From the NCBI GenBank assembly GCA_021234155.1, contig JAJEKV010000070.1, positions 6,692,602-6,756,601 of the forward strand: a DNA stretch of 64,000 bases, given 5' to 3'. Numbering within the stretch: position 1 is the first letter of the stretch; each line of letters opens with the position of its first letter. The DNA comes from Isoetes taiwanensis (taxonomy: Eukaryota; Streptophyta; Lycopodiopsida; Isoetales; Isoetaceae). Below the pieces are notes generated by a model that worked only from the letters and a program-made list of their open reading frames with translations, had not been told where the DNA came from and searched no databases. Positions 40,790-53,562 of the stretch are shown here, in pieces. The translations under genes were made by a program, and so were the position numbers.

Positions 40790-42557
40790 CCCTTTGTCTA
40801 CTATTTTTTTTTTCTATTTTCCCTTTGCCCCTTTTCCTTTTTTACATTTTCCAATTTACCTTTTTCATTTTCTATTATTCCATTTCCCCTATTTCCCTTT
40901 TCTGTTTTCTGCTTTTCCATTTTTCCCTTCCCTTTTCTCCAATTTGTGGTTGCCTTTTTTCCTTTTCCTGTGCCCTTTCCCCCTCTCTTTTCCAATTTCC
41001 CTCTTCCCCTTTTCCTCGTGCCCTTTTTTCTAAGTTTTTCTTTCCCCTTCCCTTTCCCTTTTCCCTTTCCTTCTCCCTACCTTTTCTTTTTCCCCCTTTT
41101 TTCTTCCCTTTTCCTCCTTTGCCCAGCCCTTCCGTCTTCCCTTTTTTCTAGTGTCCTTTTTCTTTCCTTTCCCCCCTCCTTTTTTCTTTTCCATCTTTCT
41201 TTTTCCCCTTTTGCATGTCCATTTTTCCTTTAGTTTTTCCCCCTTCCTCACCCTTTCCCTCTTCCTTTTTTGCCATGTCCCTTTTCTCTTCTATTTTTTC
41301 ATGCTTTTTGTTTTTCGCTCCTCTTTTCCCCTTTCTTCACCTTTTCCCTCCTTCCCCTCCTTTTCCTTCTCTTTTTCTTTTTCTATTTTGCTCTTCCTTT
41401 TTTGTCCACCTCCCCTTTCTATTTTCGCATTTTACCTCCCTTTTTTCCCTTTTGCCTTTTTCCATTTGCGTTTTGCATCTTTTTCACGTTTGCCTTTTCC
41501 ATTTTCCCCTTCCTTGTTTTTCCCTTTTTCTATCTCCCTCTTCCCCTTTTTCCCCTCCCATTTTCACATTCCCTTTTTGTTTTTACTATATTTTATTTTC
41601 CTTTTCTCCCATTCCATCCCCTTTGCTTCCCTTTCCCCTTTTCCCTTTTCATTTTTCTTTTTCTTTCTTTTTTACCAATGGCCTTTTACCCTTCCATTTT
41701 CCTCCTCTCCCGACCCTTTCTCTCTTCTGCTTTTATCCGTGCCCTTTTTCCCTTCAATTTCCCTCTCTTCCGCCTCCTTTTTCTTTCCATTTTCCCTTTC
41801 TTTTTCTCATGATTTTTTTCCCTTCCCATTATTTCTCTTCCCCCTTTTACAGGGCCATTTCTTCCTTCCCTTTGCCCACCCTTTCCATCTTCCCTTTTTC
41901 TCGTAGTCTTTTTCTTTCCCTTTCCTTCTTTTTCCTTTTCCCCTTTCCTCCCTCCTTTCTCTCTTCCTTTTTTTCGCTTCTCTCCTTCTTTTCTCTTCCT
42001 CTTTTTCCCATGCCATTTTTCCCTTTTGCCCCTCCCCTCCCCCTTTTCCCTTCCCTTTTACTCCTGTCCTCACCCTTTCCCTCTTCTCCTTTTGTACTGT
42101 CCCTTTTTCCTTTCTTTTCTCTCTTTTTTTCCTTTCTCTTTTTCGTGCACTTTTCCATTTCCTTTTCCCTTTTACTCGTGCTTTTTTGCCCTTCACTTTG
42201 CCCCCTTTTTCTCCTTTCTCCACCCTTTTCCTCTTCCCCTTTCCCAATGTTCTTTTTTGTTCCCTACTCCTCCCCCTTTCTTTTTCCTTTTTTTTTCCCT
42301 TTTTCTTTCCTTTTCCCTTTTCCTTTTCCCTTCCCTCCTCTCTACCCTTTTCCTCATCCCCTTTTCAACTTCCCTTTTACTCCTATCCTCATCCTCTCCA
42401 TCTTCTCCTTTTCGTAGTAACCTTTTTTTCTTTATTTTCCCTTCCCTTTTTTGTGCTCTTTTCCCTTTCCTTTTTTCCCTTTCTTTCTTTCCCTTTTACC
42501 CGTGCCTTTTTGCCTTTCACTTTGCCTTTTTCTCCTCCCTTTTCCTTTTCCCGTTCC
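40790..42557 (+). repeat. Homopyrimidine tract of about 1.77 kb
   Basis: The plus strand is almost purely C and T (ttttcccttttcc-like) with rare interruptions such as gtgccc and ttgcc. A higher-order period near 305-320 bp is visible. For example, ttttactcctgtcctcaccc at about 42,056 resembles ttttactcctatcctcatcc at about 42,372. The cgtgctttttt and cgtgccttttt segments about 321 bp apart are both followed by cactttgcc. Long mirror-rich homopyrimidine DNA can form triplex (H-DNA). Open frames across it, up to 400 codons, are low-complexity artefacts. Confidence 0.9.
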
Positions 42558-43317
42558 TCTTCAGACATTAGAGCATGGTCAATCATGGTGGTGGGAAGTC
42601 GTGTGATAAATCTCGGTCTTCGGATGCAATTAGATAATCTCAATCATCCAAATTAGGGTTTTCTTCATGACATACGCTAAAACTTTATAATATAAGATGA
42701 TATTACTGTTTTTAATTCAATAATTTTTATGCAGTGCAAGTAGGGATGTCTGGGTTAAAGCACACTATAGTGTCTTATTTTAGTTGTCCCCCTGTCCCCC
42801 CTAATTAGTTTGAAAATTAGTTCGAAAGGTAGTTAGACATTTACCTATTTTCGTTTCTTGCTTCAACCACCACCGCCCGCCCGAGAGAATTCAAAATTTG
42901 TGGGAGAATTTTCGGTGCACGATCACTGATCACTGATCAAGAAGAATGTATGGACTTTCTCCTCAGATTTGGGTCTGACAGAAGATCAAATTCGGCCTTA
43001 CAAGAATGTAGAGCCTTTTTGCATACTTTCTTTCGAAGACAAAATTTCGGGTCTGTTGCTTTGCTTTGAATCCAAGATTTCTTTCATTGTAATTTGATTT
43101 CAATAGACATGACTTTGCTTTGTTTTTTATTTGCATGTACCTTTGGTTTCCTTAAATTTTTTCGGGTCTCTTATTATTTGCAGAAAATCAAATTCGAATT
43201 TCAAGATTGTAAGGCCTCTTGAAATTTCGTTTGAAGACTAAAATTTGGGTATGTTGCCATTCAAAGTTTGCATTCAAATTTGGGTCTCGTTAATTTTGTA
43301 AGCATGGACTATTATAG
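42558..43317. other. Leader region of the DDE-like element
   Basis: No separate gene is visible. The tandem tcactgatcactgatcaag occurs near 42,922. Two similar segments, aattttcgg/aatttcgggtct and aatttgggt, recur around 42,900-43,290. Confidence 0.4.
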
Positions 43318-46300
43318 GTGCGAAGGTGGCATTTGCGAGCAATCAAGATGGAAGAAGTGGAGCAAAGAAACATTATGGGAAAGAGGAAGAGGACAAGAGA
43401 GCAGGAGACTCTAAAGAAGAGGAAACAAAGAAAGAGAAAAAAAGAAGAGAAGAATGCTTTGATGCAGGAGTCCAAAGCTTATGCCAATCAAGTGAGTAAA
43501 CAAAAGATTGTGTCTAATCTAGTGTTCTCATTCAAAAGGCAAGTTTGTCAAATGGATTTGGAAGAGAAAAGAGTGCTAAATGATTTCTTGAAGCACAAAG
43601 AAATGAATGATGTCACTGCTGATCACTTGAAGGATTCAGAAGTCAAAAGCCATGTGATTGAGAACATTCGAGAATCTATTCAGACTATAAAAGGATCTAG
43701 TAGTTTAGATTCTATGGCTGCAAGAAGAAGTGTACTTGCCATGTCTATTGGCTTCGAGAGTTTAAATCAAGGTATTAGCAAGAGAAGTTTGGGAAAAGTT
43801 TTGGGAGTCCATCCTAGATGTATTGCAGCAGCCAAGGAAAAACGTAAAGAAGTGGAGTTTAAAAGGAAGGATGGGTATATTTTAGAAGGTCACGGAGGTT
43901 TGATTCAATTGACAAATATGTCATTGAGCTGGTTCAAAGTTTTTGGGACACAAATACAAGAGTTTCCCCTAATGCAAAGGATGTGAAGTTCAGAAGACTG
44001 GAAAGAAATGTGAAGGAGGAACATGCTACACATTATCTGGAGGATACTCAGGTGCAAATTATCTTTTGTTGATTTTTTTGGTGATATGTGCATAATTTGT
44101 AGATGTAGTTGTTGTTGCAGCATATGTAGATGTAGTTGGTGTTCTTGGCTAAGCTTTGAAGTCAGTTCTTGATATGCAACTTAAACATTTCGAGTTGCTT
44201 CAGGTTGGTGGTGAGATTCAACTTGGTTGTTAGTCTGCGGTTGGTGTTGCGATTAGTGTTTGAGCTCCATTACATAGTTTCAGTTTGTGTTGCGAGAGCA
44301 TGTTAAATAGTTAGACTACGTTAGTGTTTCAGACAAGTGTTCGAGTTATGTCGATGGTTGCGATTTGTGATTATGTTTGTTGCGATTCTGGTTGGTGTTG
44401 CGATTATGACCATTAGTTGCGGGTTGTATGTTTGTAGTTTGTGTTTTACATTGTCATAGTGAGTTACAGATGGCGGTTTATAGTTGCGATTAGAGTAGAG
44501 TTACATGTTCATGTGTACTTGTTATTTGACATGTTACTCACATATTCCTTGATTATGTTTTGCGGTCGAGAGATGTTCATTAAATTCAAAAGAGCAAAGA
44601 CCATAAAATTACAATTGGCCAAAGAGCATTTGAAAAACTAAAACCATGGTATGTAATGAAATTGAAACAAACTCAATTCATGTTGTTGCATTCATCATGT
44701 GAGGCTGCGGATGCTCTTGGATGGCTTAAATTCACTTAGAAATATGCATGTAGAATGTTGCACCTGCGGCATGTGAGGTATGCCAATCTACAGGGCCAAC
44801 TATGTCTTTGCCAAGACTAAGAAGTATAAGTCAACCACTTTCAGCTCAAGGCAATCCATATTGTGTCCTAAAGAAGAAAATCAAGAATTCCACAAGAAAG
44901 ATTGCATTTATGGAGATTGTGAGCGGTGTGGTGTGTCTTGGCTACATTGTGTGTCCTCTAGAGTTGTCCAGAAGAAGGATTTGTGAGTTGGGAATCTTTG
45001 GGATTATGAGGAAGGAGGTAAGGATAAGTGGGGAAACCAAAAAAGTACTCCAAATACGTGGAGGAAAACAAAACCAAAAGATCTTATGCACATATTGATT
45101 GGCCAGATTGGCAAAGTTTCCAAAGGCAATGCTTTAGGCACAAATGGCAAGCGATGCGGTTTAGGGATATGTTAGACAACCTCCCTTTTGGGGTTATTGT
45201 ATCGTAGTAGATTTTGCGAGAGAATTTCACAATTCGATTCGCGGGATCAAGTTCAATCTGCATCTTGGACAAGCAAACAAAAGTCACCATTCTTGTACAA
45301 ATCACATATTATTTGGAGCCTTCATCGGTGGCGTCATCAAGGACACCCATTGCTATATATCTGATGATACAAAACATGACACACTATTCGTCCAGCATGC
45401 ATTTATGATGCATCACGAATTCATGAAAGAACAGGCATACATCCAAAAAGCATTGGGTATTTTCGGATGGAGTTGCATCCCAATTCAAAGCTTTGCCGGC
45501 CATTCTATTTTGTAGGAAGGTATTAGCATGAGACACTCATTGAAATGATGTGGAATTTTTTTCGGCTCAATCACGGCAAAGGGGGAGCATGATGGGAAGG
45601 CCGCAGAGTTGAAACGGTGGCTAAGGGAGATGACGAAGAGATCACAGTCTATAAAAGTAGAATGTCTTTGCGCGATATTGTGAATATAGCCGGGGAGAAT
45701 TTCACAAATTGCCGCTCCATCTTCAAGTGTGAACAAGAAACCAGTAAGAAGGTCATTTTGGGAAGTGAAAAATGTGGATAGAAAGAATGCATGGGGTCTT
45801 TGAGGACTGTGGAGGACACGAGGAACATTCATTACGTGCATGCATTTAACTTAGCATCTCCTCGCAATTGCATATAAAGGCGTTTATCTTGTTTACGTGC
45901 ATATTGCCTTGATGCACAATGGGAGAAGTGTCCGAACAAGGAATATGTAGATGATTGGGAGCTCGTGGTTGTTGAGCCAAGCAAGGCTATAGCTGATGAA
46001 TACGAGTTGTGCAGATCTGAAAGAGCTCTATTTTCTAGAGATGCAGCTGTGTTGAGTGATTTGGTAAGGGAAGGAGATAACTTCGTTGTCGCAGCTCCAA
46101 AGGACAATGATGAGGACACTTTATTTTGGATATTATTGTGTACGAAAAGAAAATATGTGGCTCGGACTGATTTTAAAAGCCTATGGGAATTGGTTTTATA
46201 AAGGGGAAGAAGTTTTAGAGGGAACTTACTACAAAAAGTCCCAAGATCGCCTCTGAGGTTACACTTTATGTTCTAACGAGCCAAAAGGCATTGTTTATGC

Positions 46301-46443
46301 TACCCAAGTTTGCTTAATAAGACTTGATATGGCACAAAGCAAAACATAGGCTGAAAGGAAACCAGGTTGTTTACAAACTTTGTGAAGGCGACGATGAAAA
46401 GATTTTAGACAATCTCCCGATGTGCTATCGACGAAGAGGATTA
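43318..46443 (+). pseudogene. DDE-like transposon protein, copy 2 (near full length, frameshifted)
   Basis: The first exon is open for 222 codons from ATG 43,318, or Met at 43,348. It has a basic region (KKRKQRKRKKEEK), a helical part and SKRSLGKVLGVHPRCIAAAK. One frame later come VIELVQSFWDTNTRVSPNAK and HATHYLEDTQ at a plausible donor (44,051). A G/T-rich intron-like stretch follows. The second part starts near 44,608 (IGQRAFEKLKPWYVMKLK). It has CIYGDCERCGV, HKWQAMRFRDMLDNLP, VVDFA (45,206), SDGVASQFKALPAILFCRK (45,458), WNFFRLNHGKGG (45,553), RSFWEVKNVD, LSC…CLDAQWEKCPNKEY and DWELVVVEPSKAIADEYEL. It ends with a C-terminal domain (DNFVVAAPKDNDEDTLFWIL to about 46,443). Stops and shifts at several sites make it inactive. 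A DDD/E nuclease fold with Cys-rich zinc-binding segments is inferred. Confidence 0.65.
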
Positions 46444-47499
46444 AATATTCACTTGTTTTACGGTTGGAATGTAGTTAGTGTTGCGGTTCACGCTTGAAGC
46501 TTTAAGTGAAACAAATAGATCGAAGGGTCTGATTTATATTGTGTGCGGCTATGATGTCTATGTGAAGTTGCTAAGCATATTATTTGCGATTGATGTAACT
46601 TCTGTTATTATGTTGTTGATGTTTGTCACATCATCAACAAACAGATTATTTTTTGAAGTCAAATTTTGGACTTCTATTGTAATCGTTTTTTTCTTGAATA
46701 AAACAAATATCCCCTCTGGTTTGGAAATATCAGATTGGATATGTATTTGTATTATCAACGCTTTTTTGATTTGGAAGGGCTGATTACCTTGAACCCACTT
46801 GTTATGATTTATTACCTTCATATCAATGGCAAATTCTGTCAAAGTTCTCAAAAATTATCTCTCGATACAAATGCAACTCCTTCGATCTTATCTACGTTAT
46901 ATAATGATCGGTGCGGTGTACCCAACTTCGGCGCACGGCATTCTTGGTCTTGCTATTTTCTCTTTTCTGCCCAACAAAATATCCCACAGGCGTTCTCACG
47001 TTTTCGAGGTCAACAGGGTTTTTGCATATCAATATCCCACATGCATTTGAATCATTCTATGCCCTCGAACCATTGAACCATTGAAACAAATATAGCTTAA
47101 TAATTAACTCACCTCATGTGTAATCTTTGGACTTAATGCAAACTCTATCTTTTGAATACAATACAGATCATTCAAAAAAAAAAAAAAAAAAAAAAACTCT
47201 ATTCTTCATTCTTCAACTGTGTTGCTCATGAAGATCAAACTGCCTTTCTGCTTGTCCCTCAACCTGAATACATGATAACCCTTAGGTATGAGCAAAGTGC
47301 TATCAACTTCCCTTAAGGAATAATCATATAACATGATAATCCCAACAATGGCTCTCTGGCTTGTAATCTTCAGTTACAGGCCAGAGTGTCATGACCTTTC
47401 TAGATGTAATCCTTTTATATGGCCCTTTTTTTTAGTAATGGCCTCAAATATCCCACATGCATTAAGTGTTGCACATGTTACCAAATCAACAATTGCCAA
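46444..47499. other. No recognisable gene
   Basis: Short frames only. An A22 run lies at about 47,176-47,197. Confidence 0.45.
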
Positions 47500-48160
47500 A
47501 TGAATCAACAGGTGTGAATCACCCCCAAGCATTTGGTAAAGCATAACAATTTTGACCTATGATATTCTATGCATTATGTTAAGGCATAAATTGTTAAGGC
47601 AAATGTTTGACTTTTATTGACCATGGTAAAGCGTAAGTCAACAATTTTCAAGTCAACAAGTATGAATCACCCCTAAACTAAAGTTTTACTTTCATTGACC
47701 AACATGTTTCGTAAAGCGCTATCAACAATTTTCAAGTCAACAAGTGTGAATAACCCCCAAGCATTTGGTAAATCATGAGTCAACAATTTTGACCTATGCT
47801 ATTCTATGCATTATGTTAAGGCATAAATTGGTTAAGTCAACAATTTCCATGTGAATCAACCCCAAGCATTTGGTAAATCATGAGTCAACAATTTTGACCT
47901 ATGCTATTCTATGCATTATGTTAAGGCATAAATTGGTTAAGTCAACAATTTCCATGCGAATCAACCCCAAGCATTTGGTAAAGCATAAGTCAACAATTTT
48001 GACCTATGCTATTCTATGCATTATGTTAAGGCATTGTTGTGTAAGACAACAATTTTCAAGTCAACAGGTGTGAATCACCCCCTTTGTTACATGTTTGACT
48101 TTCATTGACCAACATGTTTGGTGAAGCGTAAGTCAACAATTTTGAAGTCAACAATCAATT
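47500..48160 (+). repeat. Tandem array, 105-bp unit
   Basis: Units starting gcatttggtaaa are exactly 105 bp apart at 47,761, 47,866 and 47,971, each containing gacctatgctattctatgc and ttatgttaaggcataaattg. Diverged flanking copies extend the array in both directions. The frame 47,870-48,073 only reflects the repeat. Confidence 0.85.
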
Positions 48161-49245
48161 TACACTAGCTAATTATAATAGAATTACTAAACAAGTGCCA
48201 AGCCAACATAATATGATTGGTGTCCAAAAATGAATGGCCAATTCAGGATAGATATATATATATACAAGTTTTTGTACTATCAACGGGTCTACAAACTATG
48301 GTTCATAAACATCTGGGAACAAAATCCAAGCTTAAACATATAAAAGTTTAAAGTCGAGTGTCAAGAATTACGTTAGCAAATAGAATTCAATTGAGTTGCA
48401 CTATGACCTCATAGTATGCGCACCACTGTCAATGCTATCATCTTTGATAGTTATTAACAGACGTAACAAACATAGTTATTCACTAATAGGTTGGTTGGCA
48501 ATAGGACACAACCACATACCAGATTACCCCTTAAGTTCAAGCAAGAAAGATTTCAAAAAGAATTCTAGGCAGCTCCATCTCTAGTCTTCGCTTCGATATT
48601 CTCACCCTAAAACTAACATAATAATGGTACCAAGGTAAAGGACTAACATTAGCAAAAAAAAGAACATCTTATAAGCATTGTTCAGAAAAATCACTAGATA
48701 GCCAATCTTGGGCATAGCTCAATCATGGTCCAAAGGCGCCTTCTCCAATCACATTATAAGATTTAAATTTGTTTGTAGCCTTGTCTAGCTCAGCATATGT
48801 AAAAAAAGCTTAGTAGAACCTATCTTGTCACAAAGTTGGATGCAAGCTTGAAACATTTCTATGGACATTTCTATGCTCCTCTATTCTCTCTATTCTTATC
48901 AGATTGGGAACTATTGACTGTATGATTAACACAGATAGAATTGCCTCCTGCAACACATGGCATAGCTTCCATAGCCAAAAGAAAAGGGAAACTGAATACG
49001 TATTTTAAGTGCCTATTATATGGCCTGAGCTTCCATACCCTTAGGATCCACATCCCTCTTAAGGAACATGATTAATATAACTCCCTCAAATCCAACAATC
49101 CAACATCGCCTGTAATTTTGAAAAAAGTACGGGGAGAAACAATGAGCAAGAACAACTTGCCTAAGGAACTGGCTGGCCTAAGGAACTTGCCTAACAACTT
49201 GTCTTTTACAATCGTGAACTGGCTGCCAAGATGAGAAGAGATAAT
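48161..49245. other. No recognised gene
   Basis: AT-rich. Contains a short (ta)n run near 48,251. Non-conserved exons or introns of the captured BTB gene could lie here, but none is recognisable. Confidence 0.4.
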
Positions 49246-49542
49246 TCACAAAAAAACAAATAATGAGCTACACTTAGGTAGGATAATTTCACTACACACA
49301 GACTTTGCAAAGCATGTCTTTACCTTTTCAAGCAGTCCCAAATGCACAAGCGGAAATCGGACCAATGGAAGTAACATCTTCAAATCTACAAAACGACTGT
49401 GAAAAATACTTTCGGCTTTCTTTTCTGCAATAAGCCTGTTTACTTCCACCCGACCATAAGTTCCTTCCACATCTAAACCCCGCATGATAACTGCATCGAA
49501 ACCCCTCTCCTCGGATGTAAATTGATGATCAGAATGCTGCAC
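49246..49542 (-). pseudogene. BACK-domain exon of a BTB protein (At2g30600-like)
   Basis: The minus strand encodes QHSDHQFTSEERGFDAVIMR, then VNRLIAEKKAESIFHSRFVD and LKMLLPLVRFPLVHLGLLEK. This matches the BACK region of plant BTB/POZ proteins of the At2g30600 type (pattern …h.dl.vtsEe.vldAvlmWg…pe.iF..Rf..Lk.LLP.VRFPl.p..LL.kle). In the plant family such proteins are Cullin3 adaptor candidates. It lies downstream of the BTB exon in the same orientation, as in a real gene, with intron-like DNA between them. Confidence 0.7.
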
Positions 49543-49937
49543 AAAACCAACTGTTGAACAAAATGTCTATTCCGTAGCTCGAGCTGAGCAGAATGGCCAT
49601 CAAAATGCAAAACTCCCAGCCCTCCAAAATGATTTCTGCATCCAAGTAGTGTCATTGCCCAGATGCAACTTGCCAAGATCTTACAGATTGGGTAAAGCAG
49701 TCCATGTCAAGAACAACTAGCTTCACTACCTATTGTATGTTGGGCTGAGCCATCAATTAAGGTATAGATGAACTGATAGAAAATTAAGAAACCCATCCCT
49801 AGCCATTTAAGGATTTTGTGAGCTGACTCTTGAAGGATAGAGACAAATAGTCGTGGAACCATAGCATATGGCTTAAATAAGCTAAAAGAGCAATGGGAGC
49901 ATACCTCGTTTGCATGTTCTAAAAGCTTATCACAACA

Positions 49938-50120
49938 TTACTGTTGAAGAAACGAAACTCCAAATCTATCTGCTAGAAACAGCAAAGGCAGCAAAAGCGC
50001 AGATTTCTCAAGGCCAAGAGAACCAGAATACATATACTTAAGCATTGCCTCAAAGACCTCAAAATCAACATCTTTATAAACCTGAGTTGTACTGCTTTCA
50101 GTCATGCCATTGGTAAACAT
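49938..50120 (-). pseudogene. BTB-domain exon of the same captured gene
   Basis: The minus strand encodes MFTNGMTESSTTQVYKDVDF, then FEAMLKYMYSGSLGLEKSAL and LLPLLFLADRFGVSFLQQ, followed by a stop. This is the second half of a BTB/POZ domain (usual form MF..GM.Es…V.l.di….F..mL.fmYsG.l…lL.LL.LAd.fgv..L). The first half, with the FPAHKVIL-type motif, was not found upstream in the Helitron, so the gene copy is partial. Confidence 0.75.
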
Positions 50121-53100
50121 CTAAAACATCATAAGTATGTTCATCAGCTAAACTCCTTTTACATTTAAGAAAAAATTAATCTATGAATAGTTTAATAAGG
50201 AGGTTGCCTATATAGCAACCTTTGCAAATGGCAATCTCCATGCACTTAAAATAAGCTTATGGGCACCTATGGCTTTTGTTCCATCCTCCAATAGAAGTTC
50301 AATATCACTCAATCTCCACTAGAATAGAAGTTCATTAGAATAGATCCATAAACAGGCAAATCAATGAATAGTGCAGACCGATCTTCGTGGAAATAAAATC
50401 AGAAATATCGACACATTCAACTTCAATGCAACAAAAATTTACTATGATGAAAGGCTGATACTGGCCAAAGTATAAAAGTACCCTGTAAACCTGATTCTAT
50501 GCCACAGGTTTTGGCACAGAGGCCCACTAGCATCTTAGCCAATTGAACACAGGCAGCACCCCCTTTCCTTCTCAAAATGACGTCGCAGAGCAACAGTCTC
50601 TAGCTTGTTTTCCATGTTCATAATTTGGGAAGAATATCTCGTGTCTAGTCAAGTTACATTTAATAATAACAACATTGAACCACACCAGTGGATTTTCGAG
50701 AAGCACTAAACAAGAATACGGAGGGAATATGTGCTGCTTTTTCCCGCCCATTATTCTTTAACATCTTCAGAGCTTTGTCAAATGCATGCAATAACAGTTC
50801 CATTTCAATAAGCGATGATAAAAATTACTGCTGAGAAAGAGCCTACACAGCCTACCCATCCAAGGTTGTTGCTCCTATACACTGAATGAGATCTAGATAA
50901 CCATTTGCAAATGGATTTCCAAGCAAGATTTAGACCATCAAAAACAGAAACCTGAACCTGGCCTTTGGCTTAAATAAGTTGGCTATGTCCATCAGGCTTG
51001 TTACATGTGTTTCCAGTCACCCAGTTCCTTGGCATCCGCAATATCCCCTATGTGCCTTAATGCAGCCGAATCATCCTATATTTTGACGCCAAAAAAATGT
51101 TAATATTTAAAGAAAAAGTACACACCAATTCTGCAGCACCACAATTCAAGGGCACTCTAAACAGCATTGCATGCAAGGATTGCGTGCTCGGTAGAAACCT
51201 ATGTCTAGCACCCTAAAGAGAGTAATCTGAGCACACAATTCTGCGTACATTTTGCAAGGTAGAAAGTTTGGTCCTCTAGGGTCAGCTACATAAAGCAAAA
51301 TATGAATGCAGCCCATGCGAGGTTTCCCAACATGTGTCATCTAACAAATCCAAGGTTCATCATGAACATTAACGTGTGAAATGCATCAAAAGGTTATCTT
51401 CTGCATGTGATGATGCTTCAAACCACAACTAAAATGAAAATCAAGTCCTTGTCAAACTATTGTAAAACTTGATTAAAAACTCTTATTCTAGCAAATTGCC
51501 TTAAAAACCTGCATGCAATACAACAGGAAACACTTGACAGAATTTGAAATAAAAAATAGGCGAATTTATATACTGAAAATTGATAATAAAAAAAAAGAGT
51601 GACTCAATGATGTTTAAAGCTTTGCCAAACCCACCTATACACTATTCATGGAATTTTCTGATAGCCAGCATCCACCAGAGCAAAAACGGGCACATTAAAC
51701 CTGACTCAAGCAACAAAAGAGTCAGTCAAACTGGGTAAATACCACTGGCGACAGCAAGACTGAAATCTCTAGCATATCCTATTCTTGTGATACCAAGTCT
51801 TATTTTCTCAAGAAATAAACAGCATAACTAGACAGTCCAATGTAGAACACTTTTAACCTAGATCTATAATCATTTTAAAAAATCTGAGCTGCAAGAAGAC
51901 AGATTATTTGAGAACACCTTAAAGATATGCTTTTATGGCAGCCAAGCGAACTTTCTCAATGCTTCTCACTTGCCCTGCCATTATATCTGCAACACAACAG
52001 TAAGTACATAAATAATAAATAATCGTGATATTTCACAGGCTTTTCATTCATTCAAGATGTAATATATGCATTTTGGCTAACCTACTTACTTGCATGATGC
52101 AAATGATTTATTCTGGTACACATTTGTATAGCCTGTCGCAGATCAATATAACTGAATCTTTAATTATTACATCAGGAGGGACCAGACCTTGTAGTGAACG
52201 GCCATAAGACCACCATAACTAGCGAGATCACATCGCCAACATCTATCTTATTTTGCAACAGGTAAAAGCTAACGCAATAAATCGATTATGCTGGCACCTG
52301 CTTCATGATGCCGAAACTTCCCTTTGGCCTCCGCAAGTTGCATCTCAGCACTTACAGATGCCAAAAAAGGTACCGTATAGATCAGATTATAGATCCGTAT
52401 GTCTGCTAGCATCAATAATACATTACATAAAATGCTACGGTTGCTCCAACTTATAGAATCTAGAAGGAAATAATATTGAAATCAAATACCTTGTAGCCAG
52501 CAGTATGACGAAATTATTGGGGCCTTGAAGTTCTGAAATGGATTTCCAGCTTATAAATATCACAGAATCTACTTCCTGATCCTGGAATCATCATGATTAA
52601 TTTATCTAGAATATCTCAGTTCATACAGATAGATAATGAACAGATGTTCGATTTCTACCTTAAACCGATTGTATGGAGATCAAAGCTTAGAAAAATCCTT
52701 CTTGGCAGAATAACTGGGCAGTTCTTCTGGATATGAATAGGCTTGCCTGTTCCGGTTGGATTAAATCACAGGAATCCGACAGCATCACCCAGTTCCGGTT
52801 GGATTTGATCATAGGAATCCGACAGCACAGTCTTCACCCAGTTTCGGCAGCATGCTTAGCATTTTCGGCAGTATCTAATGACACAAGTCATCATTAGGTT
52901 GCCACCGTCATCATCTGCTACAGGCCCATTTCGTCCAGCCAAAAGCCTAAGTATTAAACCTTAGGCGGTTTTTGCTGTGGTAATTCGATCCATTTGACTA
53001 TGGCATAGATTCCCCTTTCACATTATTAAGCAACAATCCTGCATCGATCAAACGGGAAATTTTCCTATGTGCGTGTGTTGCCAAATCGATAGAAGGAAAG

Positions 53101-53562
53101 AAGCAGCGATCGCATCATAGCCACAGCTCCACCAAATGCTCTCCCGTTGCAATAAGCCGAGAAAGGCAGAATTTTCTAAGCTGATTTAGGGCTTTTGTTG
53201 TAGGCCGTAGATCTCAAAATCTGGACGGTCTTATACTCTGCCACCTCATGCTTTTATATAAATGATATAATAACTCTCATAAATATTATAAGTTTCCTTG
53301 CACTTTCTTTAACCTGAATTGGATGGCCAAGATTTAACCTGCCCCATATCCGACGGCTCGGGGATGTGGTGCATGCCCTCATGCATGCCCCATGCATGCC
53401 CCCCATCACATTTCTATGCCCATGCATGACCTCTCCCATGAGGTGGCGGCATCATGGCCTTCCATTTCCAATTGGACGGCTGGCATTAATCTCTATATCG
53501 CATGGGTACATCCAAATCTCTATGCGCAAGGGGGCATCCTAATAATTTTATATATATAGTAG
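50121..53562. other. No recognised gene in the right arm of the Helitron
   Basis: It may hold introns of the captured gene. A minus-strand open stretch near 50,690-50,800 (AFDKALKMLKNNGREKAAH) looks exon-like but unidentified. The last 250 bp carry catgcatgcccc-type repeats (53,370-53,430), then the Helitron 5' end. Confidence 0.4.

Noticed and set aside
40692-42656. Overlapping plus-strand frames of up to 400 codons rich in F, P, S and L, and Lys/Glu/Arg-rich frames on the other strand
   Set aside because: They are automatic products of a homopyrimidine tract and have no domain features or normal composition.
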